From positions 124,001 through 188,000 of the forward strand of contig SVDU01000001.1 of the NCBI GenBank assembly GCA_015057705.1: 64,000 bases of DNA. Direction: 5' to 3'. The DNA comes from Paenibacillaceae bacterium (GTDB lineage: Bacteria > Bacillota > Clostridia > Lachnospirales > Lachnospiraceae). Each line of letters starts with the position of its first letter. Positions within the stretch are counted from its first letter, which is position 1. Under the pieces are notes generated by a model. The model was not told the origin of the DNA. It saw only the letters and a list, made by a program, of their open reading frames with translations, and did no database searches. Position numbers and translations under genes: made by a program. Of the stretch, positions 1-7,174 are shown one piece after another.

Positions 1-200
1 CCGTGAGCAGCCAGACTGGCCTGATCTTCCCACTCCTCAAGCATGGTTAAAATATGGGGATCTTTCACGTCCTGAACCAGCTCGTACCGGATACAACCGG
101 CATCCTTTTCTCTGGTCTGATTTACCAGCTGTGTAGCGACTTCAATAAATGCATTGATTTTATCTTCTTTAATATAATTTTTTGCAACAACCTTAATCAT
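1..200 (-). CDS. ABM-domain monooxygenase, C-terminus cut by window edge
   Basis: About 66 residues are visible, starting MIKVVAKNYIKEDKINAFIE and including an EEWEDQASL stretch. This is the pattern of the small dimeric antibiotic-biosynthesis-monooxygenase (ABM, YgiN-like) fold, a ferredoxin-like domain that oxidises quinols or detoxifies aromatics without a bound cofactor. An AAAGGAGAA ribosome binding site lies just upstream of the ATG at 200. It follows a nitroreductase gene after 20 bases and is probably the third gene of the MarR-nitroreductase operon. The substrate cannot be read from the sequence, and the 3' end lies outside the window. Confidence 0.8.
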   Translation of the reverse strand, partial: MIKVVAKNYIKEDKINAFIEVATQLVNQTREKDAGCIRYELVQDVKDPHILTMLEEWEDQASLAAH

Positions 201-220
201 TTTATTTTATTCTCCTTTGT

Positions 221-727
221 TTATGCCCATTTTTCATAATGTACGCGTTCTGCTTTATACCGGTCTGTAAATTCATTTTTCTGTCCATCGGGATAACCTA
301 TGGCAATCAGACCAAAGGGCTTGATATGGTCCGGAAGCTGAAAGAAACTGCGTACCTGGTCAGTCACCACATCAGAAGTGGCCACACCCAGCCAAACGGC
401 TCCCAGCCCTAAGTGAACAGCTTCTAACAGCATATTCTGGGAAGCTGCACCCAGATCCTCTTCCCAGCCCTTTGGAACCTTAAATTCATTTTCATTTCCC
501 ATAAGCGCGATGGTAACAGCTGATCCTGCCACTGGTTTTGCGTAGGGAGATACGTCGGCCAGTTTCTTTAAATTCTCTTTGTCCTCTACCACAATAAATT
601 CCCATGGCTGCTGGTTGGCAGCTGACGGTGCCTGCATGGCTGCCCGCAGAATTTTGTCAATCTTTTCCGGCTCTACGGCATCAGTGGTAAATTTGCGGAT
701 ACTCCGTCTGTTAAAAATCTCCTGCAT
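221..727 (-). CDS. Nitroreductase-family FMN oxidoreductase
   Basis: 168 residues with the family hallmarks: N-terminal FNRRSIRKF (FMN phosphate binding), PSAANQQPWEFIVV near residue 35-48, and GLGAVWLGV plus IAIGYPDG in the C-terminal half. Such dimeric FMN enzymes reduce nitroaromatics, quinones or flavins with NAD(P)H in the cytoplasm. The ATG at 727 is chosen because AAGGAGG sits seven bases before it; an upstream in-frame start has no such site. It lies 13 bases after the MarR gene and before an ABM monooxygenase, which suggests a regulated electrophile or quinone detoxification operon. The natural substrate is unknown. Confidence 0.9.
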   Translation of the reverse strand: MQEIFNRRSIRKFTTDAVEPEKIDKILRAAMQAPSAANQQPWEFIVVEDKENLKKLADVSPYAKPVAGSAVTIALMGNENEFKVPKGWEEDLGAASQNMLLEAVHLGLGAVWLGVATSDVVTDQVRSFFQLPDHIKPFGLIAIGYPDGQKNEFTDRYKAERVHYEKWA

Positions 728-740
728 AAAAAAATCCTCC

Positions 741-1190
741 TTAATTGTTTTCAAGTTTACCCAGCAGTTTTTTGCTGAGGGTGAGAAACTGGGCGGTCTC
801 TTCTTCTGTCAGAATCCCATGGTATTGTTCATGAAGAAAATTCCAGGATTCCATAATATTTTTCTGAAGTGCAAGACCCTGGGGCGTAGTGCTTAAAATT
901 ACGGACTTTCCCTCACATCGTTTGGAAACAAGACTTTTGTGTTCCAGCTTTTCAATCAGCCGGGTGATGGTGGAGGGTGTTAAATGAAGCGTTTCCCCCA
1001 GCTCCTTCTGAAGGATCTCTTTTTTCTGATTAACCAGATAAAGCAAAAGAGCATGACTGGGAGAGAGTCCGGTTTTTGAAAAAGCTTCCTCTGCAATTTT
1101 GCCAAAAACTCTGGAAAGCTTTACTGTGGTAAAAAACAGGCAGCCGTTAAGAGAACAGGCCTGTTCCTCTGTTGTGTTATTTTTGTTCAA
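741..1190 (-). CDS. MarR-family regulator with N-terminal cysteine pair
   Basis: 149 residues with a winged-helix MarR core: QKELGETLHLTPSTITRLIE is the recognition region and KRCEGKSV the wing. The TTG at 1190 is chosen because GAGAGGTG lies just before it; a GTG 39 bases upstream has no site and falls inside the promoter. Cys12 and Cys17 (CX4C) near the N-terminus and a Cys in the wing could be redox sensors, which is inference. It heads the operon with nitroreductase and ABM monooxygenase. A perfect palindrome in its promoter suggests autorepression, usual for MarR proteins. Confidence 0.88.
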   Translation of the reverse strand: MNKNNTTEEQACSLNGCLFFTTVKLSRVFGKIAEEAFSKTGLSPSHALLLYLVNQKKEILQKELGETLHLTPSTITRLIEKLEHKSLVSKRCEGKSVILSTTPQGLALQKNIMESWNFLHEQYHGILTEEETAQFLTLSKKLLGKLENN

Positions 1191-1206
1191 AACATCACCT
1201 CTCTTG

Positions 1207-1248
1207 TTTGTACATACAAATGATATCACTCTAAAAAAACACTGTCAA
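1207..1248 (-). promoter_or_regulatory. Sigma-A promoter and MarR-type operator
   Basis: On the minus strand TTGACA (1243-1248) and TATCAT (1220-1225) are exactly 17 bases apart. Immediately downstream, overlapping the -10 edge and start site, lies the palindrome TTTGTA-CA-TACAAA at 1207-1220. This placement is typical of autorepression by the adjacent MarR protein. The site is read directly; the protein-site pairing is inferred. Confidence 0.7.
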
Positions 1249-1303
1249 CAAGAAAATGTAATTTAACCTAATTAATTTATCACAATTAAATGTTATAAAA
1301 CTA

Positions 1304-1332
1304 TTGACAGGAAAGCAGAAGTATTTTATAAT
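1304..1332 (+). promoter_or_regulatory. Consensus sigma-A promoter for gpx-ohrR operon
   Basis: Perfect TTGACA (1304-1309) and TATAAT (1327-1332) with a 17-base spacer. Just upstream, CACAATTAAAT at 1281-1291 is identical to an 11-mer inside the operator of the second gpx promoter at 7069-7079, suggesting a shared regulator. With such a perfect promoter, repression or sequestration would be needed to keep expression low. Confidence 0.8.
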
Positions 1333-1383
1333 AAATATAACTTAAAAAATAAGCTTTTATCATAGATACAAGGAGGTATTACA

Positions 1384-1929
1384 ATGTCTGTTTATGATTT
1401 TACTGTAAAAACTATGTCCGGAGAGGATAAAAAGTTATCTGATTACAAAGGAAAGGTACTTCTCATTGTGAACACAGCAACGGCCTGCGGATTTACTCCT
1501 CATTATACCGATCTTCAGGCAATTTATTCAGAGTACAGGGACAGCGGTCTGGAAATTCTTGATTTTCCATGCAACCAGTTTGGCAATCAGGCACCTGGAG
1601 ATGATGAGGAGATTCATACGTTCTGTACCGGACGTTTTGGCGTAACATTTCCACAGTTTTCAAAGATTGATGTAAATGGTGAGAATGCGATTCCACTGTA
1701 TCAGTATCTGGTGAAGGAAAAAGGGTTTGATGGCTTTGATGCAGATCACAAGCTGACCAGTGTATTGGAAGAGATGTTTCAGAAGGCAAATCCCAATTAT
1801 AAGAATGAGCCGGATATTAAGTGGAATTTCACAAAATTTCTTGTTGACAGAGATGGGAACGTTGTGAGAAGATTTGAACCAACTGCTGATATGAAGCTGG
1901 TGGAAGAAAGCATAAAAGAATTGCTGTAA
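1384..1929 (+). CDS. Glutathione peroxidase-family thiol peroxidase
   Basis: 181 residues of the GPx family: NTATACGFTPHY with peroxidatic Cys35 (not selenocysteine), FPCNQFGNQ with the catalytic Gln, and IKWNFTKFLVD with the catalytic Trp. In clostridia such enzymes reduce hydroperoxides with thioredoxin-type donors rather than glutathione. AAGGAGG lies before the ATG. It is followed after 35 bases by an OhrR-like regulator. A paralogue (6547-7020) lies in another operon in this window and is about 25 residues shorter because it lacks the insertion around residues 105-125. Confidence 0.93.
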   Translation: MSVYDFTVKTMSGEDKKLSDYKGKVLLIVNTATACGFTPHYTDLQAIYSEYRDSGLEILDFPCNQFGNQAPGDDEEIHTFCTGRFGVTFPQFSKIDVNGENAIPLYQYLVKEKGFDGFDADHKLTSVLEEMFQKANPNYKNEPDIKWNFTKFLVDRDGNVVRRFEPTADMKLVEESIKELL

Positions 1930-1964
1930 TAAAATACAGGACAGCAGGAGAACGGAGAAACGTG

Positions 1965-2405
1965 ATGAATTATGACAGATTAAAAATAGAGAACCAGCTT
2001 TGCTTTCCGCTTTATGCCTCCGCCCGGGAGATTGTCAGGCTTTATAAGCCGTTTCTCGATGAGATTGACTTAACCTACACCCAGTATATTGCCATGATGG
2101 TATTGTGGGACAGGAAGAAAGTCACTGTAAAGCAATTGGGTGAGACCCTTTATCTGGACAGCGGTACGCTGACTCCCCTGCTAAAGAAGATGGAAGCCGG
2201 AGGCCTTTTAACCCGTAACAGGGACAAGGAAGATGAGCGCAGTGTCATTGTAGAACTGACTGAGAAGGGGGAACAGTTAAAAGAGCAGGCGGTATCCATA
2301 CCCGAAAGGATTTCCAAGTGTGTCCCTCTTAACCAGGAAGAAGCAAAAGAGCTTTACCATCTTTTATACAAAATACTTGGTAATACAATCAAACATCTGG
2401 AATAA
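1965..2405 (+). CDS. ohrR: OhrR-type MarR regulator (organic peroxide sensor)
   Basis: 146 residues, very close in pattern to OhrR. Cys13 sits in NQLCFPLYASAR, and Tyr27 and Tyr38 (DLTYTQY) correspond to the sensing Cys15/Tyr29/Tyr40 triad of Bacillus OhrR. TLYLDSGTLTPLLKKME is the recognition helix and DKEDERSV the wing. GGAGAAACGTG precedes the ATG at 1965. One-cysteine OhrR is released from DNA when the Cys is oxidised by organic hydroperoxides. Cotranscription with a thiol peroxidase fits this. Assigned by motif, not by search. Confidence 0.88.
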   Translation: MNYDRLKIENQLCFPLYASAREIVRLYKPFLDEIDLTYTQYIAMMVLWDRKKVTVKQLGETLYLDSGTLTPLLKKMEAGGLLTRNRDKEDERSVIVELTEKGEQLKEQAVSIPERISKCVPLNQEEAKELYHLLYKILGNTIKHLE

Positions 2406-2412
2406 AAGAAAG

Positions 2413-2448
2413 ACTCAGGAAGGCCGTGAAGCCATTCCTGAGTTTTTT
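2413..2448 (+). terminator. Rho-independent terminator after ohrR
   Basis: ACTCAGGAA pairs with TTCCTGAGT across a short loop containing a further GGC/GCC pairing, followed by six T. It ends the gpx-ohrR transcript immediately before the convergent chemotaxis gene. Confidence 0.9.
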
Positions 2449-2450
2449 CG

Positions 2451-4133
2451 TTAGCAGCTGTGTGACAGTTTGAATCTTCCAACTTCCTGCTTTAAGGCAT
2501 GCGCCTGTGCAGCAAGCTCTTCACTGGAAGCAGAACTTTCTTCTGCTGTGGCTGCGTTGCTTTGAATCACGGCAGATACCTGGTTGATTCCCTGATTGAT
2601 TTCTTCCATGGAAGCCACCTGGACCGATGACGTGGATTCCACCTCTCTGATGGATACTTCTGCAAGTCTTGCCTTTTCTCCTACTTCAAGGAGTATATCA
2701 GAGGCTTCTTTTGCCAGCTTCTCACCTTCTGAGACACTGATTGCGGAATTCTCAATTAACGCAGCAGTCTGCTTTGCAGCTTCCGCAGATTTGGCAGCCA
2801 GGTTTCTTACTTCATCTGCAACAACAGCGAAGCCTTTTCCAGCGCTGCCCGCGCGGGCAGATTCCACGGCTGCATTCAGTGCCAGTATGTTGGTCTGAAA
2901 CGCAATGTCTTCAATAACCTTGGTAATGCTGGAGATTTTTTCTGACGAAGTGCTGATTTCTTTCATAGATGAATTTAGTCTGTTCATATGTTCATTGCTC
3001 TTTTTAACACCTATGTCTGCTGCGGCCACATATCCGGCTGCAATCTGCATATTTTCTGAATTCTGCTGTGCCTGTTTTGCCACTGTGGCAATGGAGGCAG
3101 TCAGCTCTTCTATGGCAGCAGCCTGTTCTGTAGTTCCCGAAGCAAGTGACTGGGAAGCAGAGGACACCTGTCCGGCACCGTTGTTAACCTGGTCAGCTGC
3201 GTCGTGGACGATAAGAAGTGCCTGATTTAAATCTCGTTCAATTTTCTGAAGAGCCAGACCTAAAACATCGGCTTCCGAGCGAAGGGGAATGACGCTTGTG
3301 AAATCACCATAGCTGATAGCAGTGGCGGATCGGGCCTGATCCTTAATTCCTTCCAGCATTTTAGAAAATGCATCAGCCAGCTGACCGGTTTCATCCTTGG
3401 AATCAAGGTCGGCTAAGTCAACATCAACATAACCAAGAGAGATCAGCTCCGCTGCTTTTACCACCTGTTTAATTGGCCTGCTGATCATTGTGGAAATTTT
3501 AACACCCAGTAAGATGGCTGTTGAAACTCCGCAGATAATTAAGAGAATTAAAACCACTGCGGCAATGAGCGCAACAAGCTCATTTAAGTCACTAAGCTCC
3601 TTTGTTTCACTCATACGATAATCGATGATGGCATCGAAGTTATCATTTACTTTCTGTATGCTGACCTGCTGATCGGTCATGGCTTTCTCTGCCTCCTCTT
3701 TTTTCCCGGCTTTTGCAAATTCAATGGATTTTGTCATGGCAGGATCATAGGAGCCGGAGAAGAGAGAAACTGCCTCTTCAAATAAAGTCATGGACTGAGA
3801 GCCTGCGGGAATGGAAGCTTTATAAGCTGCAGAGTGGTTTAAAAACTGTTCCTTTTCCTTAGCGTAAGATTTTTCCAATTCTTCAATCCGTTCTTTATTG
3901 CCGGCATTGCTTATAATATCCTTGGAATCGGTTCTGATCTGATACAGACTTTCGATTGTGTGAAACATATCGTCAAGAGGGGCTGTCTTTGAACGATACA
4001 TATATGTATCCTTGCTGTTTATAAACAGCATACTGGCAAGTCCTACAATGCCTACCAGCAATGTGATGAGAGCTACTGAAAGAAATCCTGTCAGCAGCTT
4101 TTTAGAAATGGGGTAGTCTTTGAAATTTTTCAT
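2451..4133 (-). CDS. Methyl-accepting chemotaxis protein, four-helix-bundle sensor
   Basis: 560 residues. TM1 spans about 12-34, an extracellular helical region (35-185, 4HB_MCP type) follows, then TM2 (about 186-212), a HAMP domain (213-265) and a long cytoplasmic signalling coiled coil. The hairpin tip [20 protein letters not shown] is the conserved CheA/CheW contact region. AAGGAGATATTACAA precedes the ATG. The ligand is not evident. No che or flagellar genes are in the window, so this is a dispersed receptor. It has its own promoter and convergent neighbours. Confidence 0.93.
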   Translation of the reverse strand: MKNFKDYPISKKLLTGFLSVALITLLVGIVGLASMLFINSKDTYMYRSKTAPLDDMFHTIESLYQIRTDSKDIISNAGNKERIEELEKSYAKEKEQFLNHSAAYKASIPAGSQSMTLFEEAVSLFSGSYDPAMTKSIEFAKAGKKEEAEKAMTDQQVSIQKVNDNFDAIIDYRMSETKELSDLNELVALIAAVVLILLIICGVSTAILLGVKISTMISRPIKQVVKAAELISLGYVDVDLADLDSKDETGQLADAFSKMLEGIKDQARSATAISYGDFTSVIPLRSEADVLGLALQKIERDLNQALLIVHDAADQVNNGAGQVSSASQSLASGTTEQAAAIEELTASIATVAKQAQQNSENMQIAAGYVAAADIGVKKSNEHMNRLNSSMKEISTSSEKISSITKVIEDIAFQTNILALNAAVESARAGSAGKGFAVVADEVRNLAAKSAEAAKQTAALIENSAISVSEGEKLAKEASDILLEVGEKARLAEVSIREVESTSSVQVASMEEINQGINQVSAVIQSNAATAEESSASSEELAAQAHALKQEVGRFKLSHSC

Positions 4134-4216
4134 TTGTAATATCTCCTTTTTTTGGCACGAATTTGTATAGGGTCAAAACAGAGGAATAGCAGTAAATTTT
4201 AATAAATTGTATCAGT

Positions 4217-4245
4217 ATTATATCTGATCATAAGAAAAAATACAA
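4217..4245 (-). promoter_or_regulatory. Sigma-A-like promoter of chemotaxis receptor gene
   Basis: Minus strand TTGTAT (4240-4245) and TATAAT (4217-4222) with a 17-base spacer, about 80 bases before the receptor start. Confidence 0.55.
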
Positions 4246-4259
4246 TCAGATTCATGAAT

Positions 4260-4306
4260 ACAGACGCCCTAGCGGTGGCTTAACCGGAGTGGCGTCTGTT
4301 TTTTTC
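4260..4306. terminator. Strong stem-loop between receptor and FAD oxidoreductase
   Basis: ACAGACGCC and GGCGTCTGT form a 9-bp stem with a run of seven T on the plus strand. The only gene ending here is on the minus strand, where the stem is followed by a poor T tract. The stem may act in both directions or mainly block plus-strand antisense transcription. Confidence 0.6.
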
Positions 4307-4314
4307 CTGTCACC

Positions 4315-5679
4315 CTATAAATGGGAACAGCGGCAGGAATTGCCAATTGCCTGAGGATAGGTGAAAATCTTGCAGGGATCGTATTCTTTTCTTACTTTTT
4401 TTAATCTGCAGACATGGCTGCCATAATATTCTTCCAGATAGCAGGGGAGTCCTTCATATGGGAAATTCACATAAGAGCCTGTTGTGACAGAAGACAGGTA
4501 ACCAGACTGTCGTGCCACCCACAGGGCATTTTCCCCTTTGCTGTTTTCAAAAACCGTATTGAGCCAGACGATGTATCTGGCATCTCTATAATAAAAAGCA
4601 GTGGAATCTGCTGGCACTTCTGAAACCCTGCCGCCCAGTGCGTAGAGAGAAAGTCCGGTGTAAATGGATCCTGTGGGGCGTTTGTTAATAAGTCCTGCCA
4701 GTTTCAGACATTCACATTCGGTCAGCTCTCTGTTTACGAAACCGCTTGCGGATAAAAAGGCTTCAAAAGGAGGATAAAAGCTTCCGATTATAGTAACTGC
4801 TTCTAAAAATGTCACGTATTTTAAACGGTATTTTACCCCGCCAAGTTCCAGAAGGGGGGCGATGCTTCCAAGGGCAGCTTCCGGTGGTCCATAGAAAAAG
4901 CCTCTGGATAGAATGGAGAGACCTTCTTCCTGTGAATTAAAAATTCTCCCAACCAGTGTAATTCGCGGATCAGCGTGTTCCAACCATTCCTGCCAGGCAA
5001 GAAGAAAGTAGGCCTGCTTTTCCTGGTCGGCAACGGGATACATGATTTCAACCAGAGTAATTTTATCAATCTTTTTGGGAAGCCGGAAGGTCATGGAGAT
5101 AATAATTCCGTAATTGCCACCACCACCGCCCCTGCACGCCCAGAACAGATCCGGATTTTCTTCTGGACTGGCAGTGATGAAGCTGCCTTCTGAATTAACC
5201 ATGGTAAAATTCAAAAGGCTGTCACATCCTAGCCCCAGATAGCGGCAGGAGAGTCCCCACCCCCCCCCCATGACAAAACCACTGACTCCCACTGAGGGGC
5301 AGGTACCGCCAGGAAACGGATATCCTCTGGAAGATACAAATTCGTAAAGCTGTCTGTTATTTACACCGCCCTCTATAGTAAGAGTGCGGTTTTCCTCATC
5401 AATCGAAATGTAATTCATTTCACTAAGATCAATATCAAGAACATCATTGCCTGTAGAATATCCTTCATAATTGTGGCCTCCGCTTCGAATGCGAAGACAG
5501 ATATCCCGTTTTCTGGCCCATAACACAGCATTGCTGACTTCGGAACTATTCCGGCAGTAAACAATGGCCAGAGGAAACCGGTTGACAGCCCGGTTATAGA
5601 CTTGTCTGGCCTCATGATAGAAAGGATCATCTGGAGTTACCACACGGCCGGTCAGACCGTCAAAACTGCAGGTGCTCAT
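4315..5679 (-). CDS. Berberine-bridge-type FAD oxidoreductase, likely bicovalent flavin
   Basis: 454 residues: FAD-binding domain (about 30-200) and C-terminal BBE segment (about 405-450). His69 in RSGGHNYEG and Cys127 in PFPGGTCPS are the residues that link FAD covalently in two places in this family, which oxidises sugars, alcohols or alkaloids with O2 or other acceptors. The ATG at 5679 is preferred because GAAAGGAGG lies before it. A run of ten G (5260-5269) falls inside the conserved MGGGWG segment and could slip. It is the last gene after a GPx and a lactonase; substrate unknown. Confidence 0.88.
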   Translation of the reverse strand: MSTCSFDGLTGRVVTPDDPFYHEARQVYNRAVNRFPLAIVYCRNSSEVSNAVLWARKRDICLRIRSGGHNYEGYSTGNDVLDIDLSEMNYISIDEENRTLTIEGGVNNRQLYEFVSSRGYPFPGGTCPSVGVSGFVMGGGWGLSCRYLGLGCDSLLNFTMVNSEGSFITASPEENPDLFWACRGGGGGNYGIIISMTFRLPKKIDKITLVEIMYPVADQEKQAYFLLAWQEWLEHADPRITLVGRIFNSQEEGLSILSRGFFYGPPEAALGSIAPLLELGGVKYRLKYVTFLEAVTIIGSFYPPFEAFLSASGFVNRELTECECLKLAGLINKRPTGSIYTGLSLYALGGRVSEVPADSTAFYYRDARYIVWLNTVFENSKGENALWVARQSGYLSSVTTGSYVNFPYEGLPCYLEEYYGSHVCRLKKVRKEYDPCKIFTYPQAIGNSCRCSHL

Positions 5680-5746
5680 ACTGATAGCCTCCTTTCTTAC
5701 TACCATGGTATTAAGGAAGGAGGCAATTGGTGCCGGAGAGGAGATT

Positions 5747-6496
5747 CTAAAGCTTCATGATCTTTTTCTCATTTAAATTGGTCAGGCCCTCTGGTGTATG
5801 GGTAGATAAATAGACCGTTGGATTCTGACTGATAAAGGAACGAACCTTTGTCAGAGTTTCCCTTGCAGCCTCAAGATCTTCAAAAACCACAGACAGGCGG
5901 TTTTCGATCAGGGCAGCATCGGTATAAGTAATATCCCCGTGTATAAGATAAAACAATCCGTCAATTTCTGCAATCACGATGCTGTTGCCTTTTGTATGTC
6001 CAGGTGCAGGAAGGAAATAAACTCCGTCTGTGATCTTTTCACTTGCTTCAAAGTTATAGTAAGCGCCATCCTGAAACTCCACAGGGACAATATTGTCTCC
6101 GCTTAACTTTAAAGCTACTGCCTCTGCTTTGGAAAGGTAGATTTTTGCGTTAGGAAAGCTTCTAAGCTCACCGGAATGATCCGGATGCTTGTGAGTCAGA
6201 AGAATCCGGGTCACATCCTCTGGCTTGTAGCCCAAATGGGAAAGAGCGGTTACATAATCATGAATCCGTTTCCCCTGATAGATTTTCTGCCCTTCTTTTG
6301 CAGGGGTGTCGGGAACCTCCTTTGGGACGCCGGTATCAATTAAAATGACTTCGCTCCCTGTATCAATGAGATAATTCTGTAGACAGGATTCATAGGTCCT
6401 GCTTTCATCAAAAATCGGTTCGCTGACTCCGCCTCCCAGTGCGAATGGTTGTGTCATAAAACCGCCCTCATATAATTTAACCGCTTTAATTTCCAT
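5747..6496 (-). CDS. AiiA-like metallo-beta-lactamase-fold lactonase
   Basis: 249 residues, the length of AHL lactonase AiiA. All metal and catalytic positions of that family can be placed: H102-H104-D106-H107 (HKHPDH), H167 (APGHTKG), D188 and Y191 (GDITY) and H233 (STHTPEG). In AiiA the matching residues are H104, H106, D108, H109, H169, D191, Y194 and H235. These dizinc enzymes open lactone rings, including acyl-homoserine lactones. No signal peptide is seen, so it is cytoplasmic. Placed between a GPx and a flavin oxidase, its real substrate could be a sugar lactone produced by the oxidase, which is inference. Confidence 0.82.
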   Translation of the reverse strand: MEIKAVKLYEGGFMTQPFALGGGVSEPIFDESRTYESCLQNYLIDTGSEVILIDTGVPKEVPDTPAKEGQKIYQGKRIHDYVTALSHLGYKPEDVTRILLTHKHPDHSGELRSFPNAKIYLSKAEAVALKLSGDNIVPVEFQDGAYYNFEASEKITDGVYFLPAPGHTKGNSIVIAEIDGLFYLIHGDITYTDAALIENRLSVVFEDLEAARETLTKVRSFISQNPTVYLSTHTPEGLTNLNEKKIMKL

Positions 6497-6546
6497 GTGA
6501 ATACTTCCTTTCCTGCCTGTCTGGCTCTTTATTTAATCCGCATTTG

Positions 6547-7020
6547 TTATAAAAGTGCGAGTATATCTTTTTCCAATTTCTCCGGTTTATCGGTGGGAGC
6601 GTAACGCTTCGTTACAGATCCATTCTTATCAACCAGGAATTTCGTAAAATTCCACTTAATATTAGAACCCAGAAGTCCCGACTGCTGTGATTTTAAATAA
6701 GAATATAACGGGGATTCTGAGGGACCATTGACTTCGATTTTTGCAAACTGGGGAAAGGATACCTCATAGTTCATGGTACAAAACTGGTGAATCTCTTCCT
6801 CCGTTCCCGGAGCCTGGTGACCAAACTGGTTGCATGGAAAATCAAGAATTTCAAAGCCCTGGTTTCTATATTTGCGATAAAGTGCTTCTAAACCTTCGTA
6901 TTGAGGCGTAAACCCACAGCCTGTTGCAGTGTTAACAATCAGCAGTGTTTTTCCTTTGTACTGGGACAGCGTAACCGGGTTGCCTTTTCTGTCTGTAACT
7001 GTGATATCATATAAATTCAT
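6547..7020 (-). CDS. Second glutathione peroxidase-family thiol peroxidase
   Basis: 157 residues, with Cys35 in NTATGCGFTPQY, Gln in FPCNQFGHQ and Trp in IKWNFTKFLVD. The ATG at 7020 is preferred over a GTG nine bases upstream because AGGTGG lies before it (the GTG is part of that site). It heads a probable operon with the AiiA-like lactonase (50-base gap) and the FAD oxidoreductase (67-base gap). Its promoter carries a 26-bp palindrome overlapping the -10, so it is probably repressed by a MarR/OhrR-class protein, perhaps the one at 1965-2405. Confidence 0.92.
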   Translation of the reverse strand: MNLYDITVTDRKGNPVTLSQYKGKTLLIVNTATGCGFTPQYEGLEALYRKYRNQGFEILDFPCNQFGHQAPGTEEEIHQFCTMNYEVSFPQFAKIEVNGPSESPLYSYLKSQQSGLLGSNIKWNFTKFLVDKNGSVTKRYAPTDKPEKLEKDILALL

Positions 7021-7055
7021 ATCTGCCACCTCGCATTTGCTTTATTTGTTTTACT

Positions 7056-7091
7056 AAATTAGATTGTACACAATTAAATTTGAAATGTCAA
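7056..7091 (-). promoter_or_regulatory. Promoter with palindromic MarR/OhrR-type operator
   Basis: Minus strand TTGACA (7086-7091) and TACAAT (7063-7068), 17-base spacer. Overlapping the -10, plus-strand 7056-7081 reads AAATT-AG-ATTGT-AC-ACAAT-TA-AATTT, an inverted repeat with 10 matched positions per arm. Its core resembles known OhrR sites (TACAATT half-sites). It shares CACAATTAAAT with the other gpx promoter. Confidence 0.75.
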
Positions 7092-7099
7092 TACTTTTT

Positions 7100-7166
7100 T
7101 AAAAAAATAAAAAGACGCATATTTAACCATGGAATGAATAAGGCACGGTCGTATGCGTCTGTTTTT
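7100..7166. terminator. Bidirectional terminator after the GGDEF/HD-GYP gene
   Basis: AGACGCATA (7113-7121) pairs with TATGCGTCT (7152-7160). On the minus strand the stem is followed by TTTTTATTTTTTT, ending the signalling gene before the gpx promoter; the plus strand also has a T run. Confidence 0.75.
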
Positions 7167-7174
7167 ATTTTTGG

